From positions 445,695 to 509,694 of the forward strand of contig NZ_FNUM01000001.1 of NCBI RefSeq assembly GCF_900107995.1: a stretch of 64,000 nt of DNA. Reading direction: 5' to 3'. Below are positions 53,722-62,296 of this stretch, piece by piece. The stretch comes from Alcanivorax sp. DSM 26293 (GTDB lineage Bacteria > Pseudomonadota > Gammaproteobacteria > Pseudomonadales > Alcanivoracaceae). Within the stretch, counting starts at the first letter, position 1. The number at the start of each line of letters is the position of its first letter. The notes under the pieces are model-generated. The model saw nothing but the letters and a program-made list of their open reading frames with translations, did no database searches and had not been told where the DNA came from. Made by a program: the position numbers and the translations under genes.

Positions 53722-54945
53722 TTAACGCAACTTGCGGCCGTTCTTGGCGGCAATACGCAAGCGCAGGGCATTCAGCTTGATGAAGCCTTCCGCGTCCTTC
53801 TGGTCGTACGCGCCGGCATCGTCTTCGAACGTGGCAATAGACGCGTCGAACAGGCTGTCATTGTCTGAACGACGCCCCACCACGGTGGCATTGCCCTTGT
53901 ACAGTTTCATGCGCACTTCGCCATTCACGTGTTCCTGGGTGGCGTCGATGAGCTTCTGCAGGGCCAGACGCTCCGGGCTCCACCAGTAACCGTTGTAGAG
54001 CAGCTCCGCATACTTGGGCATCACGGAGTCCTTCAGGTGCGCGGACTCGCGATCCAGAGTCAGGGACTCAATGGCACGGTGAGCCGGCATCATGATGGTG
54101 CCGCCCGGGGTTTCGTAACAGCCACGGGACTTCATGCCCACATAGCGGTTCTCGACGATGTCGAGACGACCGATGCCGTTGTCACCGCCCAGTTTGTTGA
54201 GCTTGGCGAGCACCTCGGCAGGGCTCAGACGCTCGCCGTCGATGGCAACGATGTCACCCTTCTCGTAGGTTAGAGTGATGTAGGTAGGCTGGTCCGGCGC
54301 CGCTTCCGGGCTCACGCTCCAGCGCCACATGTCTTCTTCCGCTTCCCACCAGGGATCTTCCAGGTTGCCGCCTTCATAGGAGATGTGCAGCAGGTTGGCG
54401 TCCATGGAGTATGGGGATTTCTTTTTCTTGCTGGAAAAATCCACCGGGATATTGCGCTCTTCACAGTACGCCATCAGCTTCTCGCGGGAGTTCAGATCCC
54501 ACTCCCGCCAGGGCGCAATCACCTGGATGCCCGGGGCCAGGGCATAGGCGCCCAGCTCGAAACGCACCTGATCGTTGCCCTTGCCGGTGGCGCCATGGGA
54601 GATGGCATCCGCACCGGTTTCTTCGGCAATTTCCACCAGTCGCTTGGCAATCAGCGGGCGAGCGATGGAGGTACCCAGCAGGTACTCACCCTCGTAAATG
54701 GTGTTGGCGCGGAACATGGGGAATACGTAGTCGCGCACGAATTCTTCGCGCAGGTCTTCAATGTAGATTTCCTTCACGCCCATGGCTTTTGCCTTGGCGC
54801 GGGCCGGCTCCACTTCTTCGCCCTGACCGATATCGGCGGTAAAGGTCACCACCTCGCAGTCATAGGTATCCTGCAGCCATTTGACGATAACCGAGGTATC
54901 CAGGCCACCGGAATAGGCCAGTACCACCTTGTTGATCTTGGACAT
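53722..54945 (-). CDS. argG: Argininosuccinate synthase
   Basis: The start at 54945 gives [24 protein letters not shown] with the ATP pyrophosphatase P-loop, and GGAG lies seven bases upstream; longer in-frame sequence is unlike the family. Other signatures are [18 protein letters not shown] and [17 protein letters not shown]. The 407-residue enzyme joins citrulline and aspartate in arginine synthesis. argD and argF lie about 7 kb away. It is divergent from rnt. Confidence 0.96.
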   Translation of the reverse strand: MSKINKVVLAYSGGLDTSVIVKWLQDTYDCEVVTFTADIGQGEEVEPARAKAKAMGVKEIYIEDLREEFVRDYVFPMFRANTIYEGEYLLGTSIARPLIAKRLVEIAEETGADAISHGATGKGNDQVRFELGAYALAPGIQVIAPWREWDLNSREKLMAYCEERNIPVDFSSKKKKSPYSMDANLLHISYEGGNLEDPWWEAEEDMWRWSVSPEAAPDQPTYITLTYEKGDIVAIDGERLSPAEVLAKLNKLGGDNGIGRLDIVENRYVGMKSRGCYETPGGTIMMPAHRAIESLTLDRESAHLKDSVMPKYAELLYNGYWWSPERLALQKLIDATQEHVNGEVRMKLYKGNATVVGRRSDNDSLFDASIATFEDDAGAYDQKDAEGFIKLNALRLRIAAKNGRKLR

Positions 54946-55147
54946 TGAAAGACTCCGCATGTGAGAGGCCCCGCTATCAGGCGCCCCCCGGTGAATCGAG
55001 GCCGCGTATTGTACCCGCCCTGCCCGGCTGGCGTCATCTCCGATCCACTTTCTCGCCTGTTGCCCCTGCAGGCTTTCCGGTAGCATAGCCTCCTCTCGCA
55101 GCCGTCACTGACGGCAAGACGGGATTCGTGTGTCTGATGGAGTGATC

Positions 55148-55816
55148 ATGAATGATCAGCACCCCAGCCTGGCGCTGCGGTTTCGGGGCTTTTTGCCGGT
55201 AGTGATTGATGTGGAAACCGGGGGCTTCAATGCCCAGACCGACGCGCTGCTGGAAATTGCCGCCGTCCTGATTGATATGGATGCCCAGGGCTATCTGCGC
55301 CCCTCCACTCGCATCCAGTTTCATGTGGACCCTTTCCCGGGGGCCAATATCGAACAGGCGGCACTGGATTTCACCGGCATCGACCCGGACAACCCGTTGC
55401 GGGGTGCCGTGCCCGAGGAAACGGCCCTGAAAGGCGTGTTCGAACCGGTGCGCAAGGCAATCAAACAGCATGGCTGCACCCGCGCGGTGCTGGTGGGGCA
55501 TAACAGCTTTTTTGATCAGGGCTTTCTGAACTCGGCATCCGAACGCGCCGATATCAAACGCAACCCCTTCCACCCGTTCTCCAGCTTCGATACCGCCGCC
55601 CTGGCCGGACTGGTATATGGCCAGACCGTACTGGCCAAGGCCTGCGAAGCCGCCGGCATCCGCTTCAGTCAGCGCGAGGCCCACTCGGCGCTCTACGATG
55701 CCACCCGAACCGCGGAGCTGTTCTGCTCCATGGTCAATCGCTTCAAGGACCTGGGCGGCTGGCCGCCCCCGCCGCCGAAGGATATGCCGCCGACGCTGGC
55801 CAAACAGCTGGACTGA
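55148..55816 (+). CDS. rnt: Ribonuclease T
   Basis: RNase T trims tRNA and other RNA 3' ends. The start at 55148 is preceded by TGGAG; a GTG at 55130 would add six residues. The 222-residue DEDDh exonuclease shows [12 protein letters not shown] (Asp, Glu), [13 protein letters not shown] (Asp) and [16 protein letters not shown] (His, Asp). The Pro-rich C-terminus ([12 protein letters not shown]) is a little longer than in E. coli (215 residues). Confidence 0.95.
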   Translation: MNDQHPSLALRFRGFLPVVIDVETGGFNAQTDALLEIAAVLIDMDAQGYLRPSTRIQFHVDPFPGANIEQAALDFTGIDPDNPLRGAVPEETALKGVFEPVRKAIKQHGCTRAVLVGHNSFFDQGFLNSASERADIKRNPFHPFSSFDTAALAGLVYGQTVLAKACEAAGIRFSQREAHSALYDATRTAELFCSMVNRFKDLGGWPPPPPKDMPPTLAKQLD

Positions 55817-55901
55817 ACTGCGGTTTTTAACAGAGGGCACTGAGGACATCGAGACAAGACTGGACCTCACCTCTGAATCCCGGAACACCGCCTCTGATTG
55901 C

Positions 55902-55982
55902 GTAGGGTGCACTGAGCCTAGGGCGAACTGCACCGATCCGGCATTTGATGGTGCAGTTCGCCTTAGGCTCAGTGCACCCTAC
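55902..55982. repeat. 33-bp near-perfect inverted repeat between rnt and peroxiredoxin genes
   Basis: The left arm (55902-55934, beginning GTAGGGTGCACTGAGCC) is matched by its inverse at 55950-55982 with one mismatch in 33, around a 15-base loop. It would form a very stable cruciform or RNA hairpin. It lies between convergent genes, next to but separate from the terminator at 56010-56043. Confidence 0.85.
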
Positions 55983-56009
55983 ATTTGAATACCGCAGAAG
56001 TTTGCAGCC

Positions 56010-56043
56010 AAAAAAAGGGCGGCCATTGGGCCGCCCTTTTTTG
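56010..56043. terminator. Two-way terminator between rnt and the peroxiredoxin gene
   Basis: AAAAAAGGGCGGCC pairs with GGCCGCCCTTTTTT around a four-base loop, with A and T runs suited to both directions. Confidence 0.92.
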
Positions 56044-56057
56044 TGCTGCTTTTTTTA

Positions 56058-56660
56058 TTACAGCTTGTCTGCATTACCAGACAGGTACTCGGCCACGCCG
56101 TCCGGGGAGGCGTTCATGCCGGAATCGCCTTTCTGCCAGCCCGCCGGGCACACTTCGCCGTGCTCTTCGTGGAACTGCAGGGCGTCAACCAGACGAATCA
56201 GCTCGTCCATGTTACGACCCAGCGGCAGATCGTTAACGATCTGGCTGCGTACCACGCCGTTCTGGTCGATCAGGAACACGCCACGGAATGCCATGCCACC
56301 TTCGGATTCCACGTCGTAGGACTGGGCAATGCCGTGGTTCATGTCAGCGGCCAGGGTGTATTTCACCGGACCGATACCGCCTTCGTTCACCGGGGTGTTA
56401 CGCCAGGCGTTGTGGGTGAAGTGGCTGTCGATGGACACACCGATTACTTCCACGTTGCGCTCTTTGAACGCGTCCATGCGGTGATCCAGAGCGATCAGCT
56501 CGGAGGGGCAGACAAAGGTGAAGTCCAGCGGGTAGAAGAACACCAGACCATACTTGCCCTTGATGGCTTCGGACAGGGTGAATTCGTCAACGATGCTGCC
56601 ATCGCCCAGTACTGCGGGAACCGTAAAATCAGGTGCAGGTTTACCTACCAGAACGCCCAT
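56058..56660 (-). CDS. Typical 2-Cys peroxiredoxin (AhpC/Prx1 group)
   Basis: The 200-residue protein has the peroxidatic site PLDFTFVCPSELIAL (Cys about 51) and the resolving site EEHGEVCPAGWQKG (Cys about 171). It reduces peroxides with thiol reductant from thioredoxin or AhpF. No ahpF lies nearby, so the reductant is open. It is monocistronic and convergent with rnt. Confidence 0.93.
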   Translation of the reverse strand: MGVLVGKPAPDFTVPAVLGDGSIVDEFTLSEAIKGKYGLVFFYPLDFTFVCPSELIALDHRMDAFKERNVEVIGVSIDSHFTHNAWRNTPVNEGGIGPVKYTLAADMNHGIAQSYDVESEGGMAFRGVFLIDQNGVVRSQIVNDLPLGRNMDELIRLVDALQFHEEHGEVCPAGWQKGDSGMNASPDGVAEYLSGNADKL

Positions 56661-56844
56661 TGCTTCTCTCCATTATGACTAGATTGACTCTCCGGCACGT
56701 CAGGGTGCCGGAACCAACATTGAATCCGAGCAGCGATAGTACAACGGCTACCGTCGCGCTGCATGGCACTATCATGGGGATTATGGCCATGCTTTCAATA
56801 GGCAGGCCGGCCAATGTCCGTGAATTCGGCCTCAGCCGTTCAAA

Positions 56845-57570
56845 TTATCGCCGGCTACGGGCCCAGACAAGCGCTCCCGTCAGCGCCAGCACCACCAACA
56901 CCAGGGCCGCCAGATCCATCAGCCACTGCCCGACCCGCCCGAAAAGACGCCCGGCATGGAGATCCTGCAACAATCGCTGCCAGTTCAATGCCGCCGGCAC
57001 ACTGGCCGCCTGCAAATCGGACAGTATTGTCGATGGTACCGAAGCCAACGGAGCAGGCTGCCAGTCCCCCGAGGGCGCCCCCGCGCTGCCCAGCCTGTCC
57101 GGATCAAACTGCAGTAAGCGATTATCTGTCTCCAGGATCAGTGCCCCTGCCGCCACTCCCAGACGGGTAAAGGCTGGCACGCCCTGGGCAGGCCGTAGCC
57201 GCTCCACCAGTTGCTCTCCCTGCAACAACAGCAACTCACCGCCACAGCCGGCCACAATAAGCCCCTGCACCGCCACCGCCCCCTGAAACGGCGACGAACA
57301 GGCCGCCACGGCACGGCCATCCACAAAGAGTCGCTCTCCGGCCTGAGCGTACCAGTGCCCGTCCACCGGGCTACCATTGATTTGCTCCGGTATCGGCACA
57401 CCGTAGCTACGTGCCAGGGTGGGCGGCAGCGGCTCACTGGCCCAATCCAGTGACTCCACATGATTGAGCAGAATCCCGGTGACCGACAGCACCAGCACCG
57501 GCATGGCCACCAGCAGGCCCAGCCAGCGATGCCAGCGACGCCATCCACCTGTGGGTTTGCGTTGTTTCAC
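56845..57570 (-). CDS. PepSY-associated membrane protein
   Basis: The start is a GTG at 57570 with GAGGAAAC just upstream; a longer frame to 57690 lacks a ribosome site. The 241-residue protein begins KQRKPTGGWRRWHRWLGLLVAMPVLVLSVTGILLNH, a first helix typical of the PepSY-TM family, has a periplasmic beta-rich domain, and ends in a second helix preceded by GRLFGRVGQWLMDLAALVLV. These proteins often occur beside siderophore receptors, and a TonB receptor gene lies upstream on the same strand. Confidence 0.8.
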   Translation of the reverse strand: MKQRKPTGGWRRWHRWLGLLVAMPVLVLSVTGILLNHVESLDWASEPLPPTLARSYGVPIPEQINGSPVDGHWYAQAGERLFVDGRAVAACSSPFQGAVAVQGLIVAGCGGELLLLQGEQLVERLRPAQGVPAFTRLGVAAGALILETDNRLLQFDPDRLGSAGAPSGDWQPAPLASVPSTILSDLQAASVPAALNWQRLLQDLHAGRLFGRVGQWLMDLAALVLVVLALTGALVWARSRR

Positions 57571-57690
57571 CGGGTTTCCTCGCGACGGCGAATAATCCGC
57601 TTCGATTGTAGGCGCTACGGCAGCGGAGCCAACACCGGGATCATCCCACTGGCTGAGCGAAAGTGTCAGGCCCGCCCCAACGCCGGACAC

Positions 57691-57719
57691 AAAAAAACCC
57701 GGCGCGAGGCCGGGTTTTT
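57691..57719. terminator. Terminator after grxD
   Basis: ACCCGGC (57697-57703) pairs with GCCGGGT (57709-57715), with long A and T runs on both sides, 20 bases past the grxD stop. Confidence 0.88.
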
Positions 57720-57738
57720 GTCAGACGCGACGACAGTA

Positions 57739-58071
57739 TCAGGCGTTGTCGTCGGCATCCACGGCGGCGCCGTCCACCAGCTCCTTGAGCTGACCGGAAC
57801 GGTACATGTCCATGATGATGTCGCAGCCGCCGACCAGCTCACCGCCCACCCAAAGCTGCGGGTAGGTCGGCCAGTTGGCATATTCCTTCAGGCTCTGGCG
57901 GATTTCCGGCGCCTCCAGGATGTTCACATAGGCAAACGGCTTGCCGACAGCGGTCATGGCTTCCACCACCTGGGCGGAAAAACCGCACTGGGGGAACTGC
58001 GGGGTGCCCTTCATGTAGAGGATCACCGGGTTCTTTTCGATCTGGTCTTTGATGACCTGGATAACATCCAT
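57739..58071 (-). CDS. grxD: Monothiol CGFS glutaredoxin
   Basis: The 110-residue protein has the CGFS active site in TPQFPQCGFSAQVVEAM, with YMKGTP (glutathione-binding Lys) and WPTYPQLWVGGELVGGCD. CGFS glutaredoxins bind and pass on 2Fe-2S clusters. It lies between a TonB receptor and a PepSY-type membrane gene on the same strand, a plausible iron-linked neighbourhood, though a terminator separates it from each. Confidence 0.95.
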   Translation of the reverse strand: MDVIQVIKDQIEKNPVILYMKGTPQFPQCGFSAQVVEAMTAVGKPFAYVNILEAPEIRQSLKEYANWPTYPQLWVGGELVGGCDIIMDMYRSGQLKELVDGAAVDADDNA

Positions 58072-58190
58072 ACTGACTACCTGGCGGTTTGGGGTGTATT
58101 AGCTGTGGTTGGCCACCATTCTACCACTGTTGGCCCTGCCCCTCCCAGATGGGGCCGTGGCATTCCCCCTTCAAGGGGCGCCACCAACAG

Positions 58191-58214
58191 AAAAGGGGGC
58201 CGAAGCCCCCTTTT
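58191..58214 (-). terminator. Terminator after the TonB-dependent receptor gene
   Basis: Read leftward, AAAAGGGGGC-TTCG-GCCCCCTTTT forms a stable tetraloop hairpin followed by T residues, about 20 bases after the receptor stop. Confidence 0.9.
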
Positions 58215-58234
58215 CCTTGCTACAGGCACATTGC

Positions 58235-60424
58235 TCAGAAGCGCACTTTCATGCCCAGGTAGCCGGTACGCGGCTTGTTGGGACGGGCGCCGGCGGGGTC
58301 ACGGGAGACGATTTCCTGATCGTCAAACACGTTATTCACCTTGGCATACACTTCCATATCGCTGTTCACGTGGTAAGTAGCCACCACATCCGCAATCACG
58401 TAATCGCTGGTGCGTTTGAAGGTGGTCACTTCGCCAGGACGGTCGCAGCTATTGTCGATGCACATACCCTCAGTGTGGCTGACAGACATCAGCGCAGACC
58501 AGGCCGCCGGCTTTTCCAAGCCGAAGGTCAGGCTGGCCAGATGCTCCGGCAGGTAAGGCAGTACATCGCCATCCAGCACAGACAGATCATCCGCATCCTT
58601 GGTGATTTCGCCGTCGGTATAGGTATAGGTCAGACGAACCGGAGCTTGCAGACCGCTGTCACCTTCCCAGACCACGCTATTCAGACCTACTTCCAGACCA
58701 CGAACCTCGGACTCACCAAAGCTTTGCGTGCCGGAATCGTTGCCATTCGGGCATGGATTAGCGATGGAGCAGTTCTGGATGGTGTTTTCATAATCGCTGT
58801 AGAAGGCGATCACATCCGCACTGAAGTTCTCGTTCCAATAGCGGAAACCGGTTTCGTAGTTAACGCTCTTTTCAGCATCGGTGCCTTTCTTGGAAGAAGC
58901 ACCCGCCGGAGCAAAGCCCTGATGCACACCGGCCAGAACAGACCAGTTGTCGTTAAGCAGCCAAGTGGCGCCCAGGCCGGCCATCAGTTCTTCGTTACGG
59001 TTTTCAGTACGGGCACTGACGGTGTTGCGAGCCGGATCACCCCAGCGCTTGCTCTTGCTTTCCACGTTCTCATAACGCAGGGAGCCGGTGACAATAAAAT
59101 CACCGATGTAGGCATGATCGATGATCCAGGCGGACATGGCATCGGCGTTTTCCAGACGGTTATCACCGCCGGTGGGCAGAGTGGACGTCTGGTACACCAG
59201 GCTGCCATTGCGCTGGTCAAAGGTGTCGGTGGGCTGATAGCGATCCACCTCATCCTGATGGTAACGGGCACCGACAATCAGGTCGTTGTCAACGGAACCG
59301 GTCTGGAAACGGTGGTTCAATTCAGTCTGCACGCCTTCGGAGACGTATTCACGATTATTGTTCTTGAATACCAGATCATCCGCATCGGCACCGCGCAAGA
59401 TCGCTTGCTTCGCACCTCCATTGGCGTTGGCGTCGGCCACAAAGCCACCAATGCCTTGCCCTTCGACGCTGGCCAGCTTGTACCAGTTACGGTTGAACTC
59501 GTTGCGGTACACCACGGAGTTCAACTGGGTATTCTCGTCAAATACCAGAGTATGACGCAGGGAAACCGCATCCCGGTCGTTGTCCATCTGATCGATGTCG
59601 CTCATGCCGTAACGACGGTTGGCATCACGCTCAAAATCACGGTCGGTCAGACCCAGATAGGTTTCGTCGGACACTTCACTGGAATGCTCCAGTTTCAGCT
59701 CAAACGCCTGCTGAATATCTGCCGTTTCCGGGGCCTGCCAGCGCAGCTTGGCGACATAGTCCCGCTTGTCGAAGCCGCTGTCGCGGTTGGAACGGTCAAT
59801 ATCCTTGAAACCCATGGTGCGCTGCTGATGGGCTTCCAGCATGAAGCCGAACTGGCCTTCAGTGGCACCATAGTAGGCATGGGCCCGCTGGGCACCGTCT
59901 TCACCGCCTTCCACATTGACCATGCCGGAGGCACGGGCAGGAATCGGGGTGGACAGGAAGTTAATGGCACCGCCCACGGTGAAGGGCCCATAGCGAAGGG
60001 TGTCCGGGCCTTTCAGTACCTCAATACCGTAGAAGCGACCGGCGCTGGGGAAGTAATAGGCAGCCGGGGCAGCATAAGGAGCAGGGGCGATCAGCACCCC
60101 GTCTTCCATCAGGGAAACCTTGCTGGAACGATCACGACCGGAACCACGGATACCGATGTTCGGACGCAGGCCGTAACCTTCCTCTTCCTGGAAGTAAACG
60201 CCGGGCACATCCCGCAGCATGCGATGCACATCGGTGTTTTCTTTTTCTTCCAGGTCTTCGTTGGAGAGCACGTGGGCAGAGCCACTAACGCTAAAGGTGT
60301 TCTGACGATCCCCGAGGATCTGTACCGGTTTCAGCTCATTGGCCTGATCGGCAAAAGCCGGAGCAGCCCCGGCGGCCACGGCAGACGCGATGGCACAGCA
60401 AAGCAAGCGACGCTGTAAATGCAT
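58235..60424 (-). CDS. TonB-dependent outer-membrane receptor (ferric siderophore/FecA-like)
   Basis: The start at 60424 follows AAGGAA; the product is about 729 residues with a signal peptide ending AAPAFA. The plug domain shows the region DVHRMLRDVPGVYFQEEEGYGLRPNIGIRGSG and ERYGP-type FTVGGAINFLSTP, followed by a 22-strand barrel with NVFDDQEIV and terminal GYLGMKVRF. Features of the plug resemble FecA and related ferric-chelate receptors. A Fur-box-like sequence and promoter lie upstream, so iron limitation should induce it. The ligand is not known. Confidence 0.92.
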   Translation of the reverse strand: MHLQRRLLCCAIASAVAAGAAPAFADQANELKPVQILGDRQNTFSVSGSAHVLSNEDLEEKENTDVHRMLRDVPGVYFQEEEGYGLRPNIGIRGSGRDRSSKVSLMEDGVLIAPAPYAAPAAYYFPSAGRFYGIEVLKGPDTLRYGPFTVGGAINFLSTPIPARASGMVNVEGGEDGAQRAHAYYGATEGQFGFMLEAHQQRTMGFKDIDRSNRDSGFDKRDYVAKLRWQAPETADIQQAFELKLEHSSEVSDETYLGLTDRDFERDANRRYGMSDIDQMDNDRDAVSLRHTLVFDENTQLNSVVYRNEFNRNWYKLASVEGQGIGGFVADANANGGAKQAILRGADADDLVFKNNNREYVSEGVQTELNHRFQTGSVDNDLIVGARYHQDEVDRYQPTDTFDQRNGSLVYQTSTLPTGGDNRLENADAMSAWIIDHAYIGDFIVTGSLRYENVESKSKRWGDPARNTVSARTENRNEELMAGLGATWLLNDNWSVLAGVHQGFAPAGASSKKGTDAEKSVNYETGFRYWNENFSADVIAFYSDYENTIQNCSIANPCPNGNDSGTQSFGESEVRGLEVGLNSVVWEGDSGLQAPVRLTYTYTDGEITKDADDLSVLDGDVLPYLPEHLASLTFGLEKPAAWSALMSVSHTEGMCIDNSCDRPGEVTTFKRTSDYVIADVVATYHVNSDMEVYAKVNNVFDDQEIVSRDPAGARPNKPRTGYLGMKVRF

Positions 60425-60477
60425 GTTTGTTCCTTCCCGACGCAAATGACAAAAATGTAAAAATCGTAAGCGCAGAG

Positions 60478-60521
60478 AAGATACAGCGAAAACGAATCGA
60501 TATCAATTCACTATCATTCTC
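60478..60521 (-). promoter_or_regulatory. Promoter and Fur-box-like operator of the TonB receptor gene
   Basis: Read leftward, GAGAATGATAGTGAATTGA (60521-60503) matches the GATAAT-hexamer layout of Fur boxes. It overlaps the -35 TTGATA (60506-60501); TATCTT (60483-60478) lies 17 bases further as -10. The hyuB stop codon lies within the start of this site. Confidence 0.7.
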
Positions 60522-62070
60522 ATTTACATTCCGTATCGCAATACCCTCCCCCACCGGGTGAAGCCACTACCAAACGATCACCGGCGCGAGCGGAAAAGCT
60601 GGTTTTCGGCGGCAATAACTCCCCGTTATGACGGTTTTCCCCCACCGCCCCATCCTGTCCCCCTGCCAGTCCCCAAGGTCCGTGACGGCGGCGCTCGGTC
60701 AGCAGGGTCACATGGGCATCGCCCAGGAATTCCAGCTCACGCACCAGACCATCACCGCCTGCAAACTGCCCTTCACCGCCACTGCCCCGGCGCAGCTGAT
60801 AGCGGTGCACCCTGAGCGGATAGTGGGACTCCAGACTCTCGATGGGGGTATTCAGGGTATTGGTCATATGGCTGTGCACCGCCGACAACCCCGGACCACC
60901 GGCATGGGCGCCAGTGCCCCCGGCCATGGTTTCGTAGTAATCCCAGCCATCCTCTCCGGCGGCGCCCATGGCCACATTGTTCATGGTCCCCTGGCTGGCA
61001 GCGGGAATCGCCTGGGGGGCAGCCTGGGCCAGCGCCCCCAGCACCACATCCACCACCCGGGAGCTGGTTTCCACATTGCCAGCCGCCACCGCCGCCGGAC
61101 GATTGGCATTCAGCAGCGAACCTTGCGGCGCGGACAAACTGATGGGCCGAAACAGGCCATCGCACGCGGGCACATCATTGTCCATCAGGCAGCGAAAGCA
61201 GTAATAAGCGGCGGCGGCGGCCACTGACAGCGGACAATTGATGTTGCCTGCCACCTGGTCAGCGGTGCCGGAGAAATCCAGGCTGGCCTGTTCCCCGGCA
61301 ATGGTCAGGGTGACGGCAATGACGATGTCCTGCTGACCCTGACCATCGTCATCCATGTAATCCCGGAACCGGTAACAGCCGTCCGGTAACGCTGCGATTC
61401 GGGCACGGGCCCGTTTTTCCCCATAGGCGTTGAGGGCATCGAAGGCAGCAACCAGGTCGGGCTGCTGTTCCGCCAGTTCTGCCAGACGCCGAGCCCCCGC
61501 CTCACAGGCGCTGGCCTGGGCGACAAAATCGGCAAACCGCCGGTTTTCCACCGGCAGCCCCCCGCTCTCATCCAGCCCGGCCAGGTGTCGACACAAAGGC
61601 ACCTGCCACTGTCCCGCCCGTTTCAGCCAGCTGGGAGCAATGACGATGCCCTCCTCCTCCAGATGGGTCGACACCGGCATGGATCCGGGACTGTGGGCGC
61701 CGATATTGGCGTGGTGAGCCCGGGTCACGGCAAAGCCGATCAAGGAGGATGCCTGGAAGACCGGGGCCACCACCGTCACATCCGGCAAGTGGGTGCCGCC
61801 CAGATAGGGGTCATTGACCACCAGCAGGTCGCCGGGCTGCCAATCCCGGCCACTGACCAGATCCGCCATGGCATAGGCCATGGACCCCAGATGCACCGGA
61901 ATATGGGCTGCCTGGGCACACAACCTGCCCTGTTTGTCGAAAACGGCGCAGGAGAAATCCAGGCGATCCTTGATGTTCGGCGAGAGGGCGCTGAGCCGCA
62001 GCACCGCCCCCATCTCGTCACAGATCCCTGACAGGCGGTTGGCGAAAATACTGAGCTGGACAGGATTCAT
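60520..62070 (-). CDS. Hydantoinase B/oxoprolinase-family protein
   Basis: The 516-residue protein matches HyuB subunits: IFANRLSGICDEMGAVLRLSALSPNIKDRLDFSCAVFD, AQAAHIPVHLGSMAYAM, PGDLLVVNDPYLGGTHLPDVTVVAPVF, and the C-terminal GGSGG-type end PRRGSGGEGQFAGGDGLVREL. HyuB normally works with HyuA in ATP-dependent opening of hydantoin or 5-oxoproline rings. No hyuA is next to it: directly upstream is heptad element E (beginning seven bases before the ATG). Whether it is functional alone is unclear. Confidence 0.88.
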   Translation of the reverse strand: MNPVQLSIFANRLSGICDEMGAVLRLSALSPNIKDRLDFSCAVFDKQGRLCAQAAHIPVHLGSMAYAMADLVSGRDWQPGDLLVVNDPYLGGTHLPDVTVVAPVFQASSLIGFAVTRAHHANIGAHSPGSMPVSTHLEEEGIVIAPSWLKRAGQWQVPLCRHLAGLDESGGLPVENRRFADFVAQASACEAGARRLAELAEQQPDLVAAFDALNAYGEKRARARIAALPDGCYRFRDYMDDDGQGQQDIVIAVTLTIAGEQASLDFSGTADQVAGNINCPLSVAAAAAYYCFRCLMDNDVPACDGLFRPISLSAPQGSLLNANRPAAVAAGNVETSSRVVDVVLGALAQAAPQAIPAASQGTMNNVAMGAAGEDGWDYYETMAGGTGAHAGGPGLSAVHSHMTNTLNTPIESLESHYPLRVHRYQLRRGSGGEGQFAGGDGLVRELEFLGDAHVTLLTERRRHGPWGLAGGQDGAVGENRHNGELLPPKTSFSARAGDRLVVASPGGGGYCDTECK

Positions 62071-62076
62071 AGAGGC

Positions 62077-62161
62077 AATTAACAGTTAATAGTGAATAGT
62101 TAATAACTAAAAACAGGACAACAGCCTACCGCTGTTAACTATTCACTGTTAACTATTCACT
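62077..62161. repeat. Heptad-arm inverted repeat element E (short form)
   Basis: Four tandem units of type A(G/A)T(T/G)AAN at 62077-62104 face four inverted units at 62134-62161, with only 29 bases between and no central GC hairpin. Unlike elements A-D it lies between divergent genes, its edge seven bases before the hyuB start. Confidence 0.82.
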
Positions 62162-62187
62162 GAATTGTGCGCTATTATCGACGGTTC

Positions 62188-62213
62188 CGGCAGCCTTCGG
62201 CTGCCGTTTTTTA
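62188..62213 (+). terminator. Rightward terminator or attenuator in the argD leader
   Basis: CGGCAGCC (62188-62195), TTC, GGCTGCCG (62199-62206), then TTTTTT. It is a strong intrinsic terminator facing right, 84 bases before the argD start, with no rightward gene upstream to end. It may insulate argD or act as an attenuator. Confidence 0.75.
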
Positions 62214-62261
62214 TTTGGGACGCGTACAGACGGTGCTGTGATCAACGGTCCGGTGCCCGTT

Positions 62262-62289
62262 ATCAATTCTCCATTATCGATTATCAATT
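62262..62289 (-). repeat. Solo four-unit heptad arm before argD
   Basis: Read leftward, four 7-mers of type AAT(T/C)GAT; the third deviates (AATGGAG), as does one unit in most arms of the other elements. No inverted partner was found between element E and this arm. It ends seven bases before the argD ATG, where a ribosome site would be expected. Confidence 0.65.
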
Positions 62290-62296
62290 GCCTGTT

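Noticed and set aside
58109-60418. 769-residue open frame on the + strand
   Set aside because: It is antisense to the TonB receptor, has low-complexity composition, no ribosome site and no family resemblance.
62165-62296. N-terminal extension of ArgD
   Set aside because: The frame is open, but it runs through the terminator and the heptad arm, and ArgD family proteins begin near the Met at 62297.
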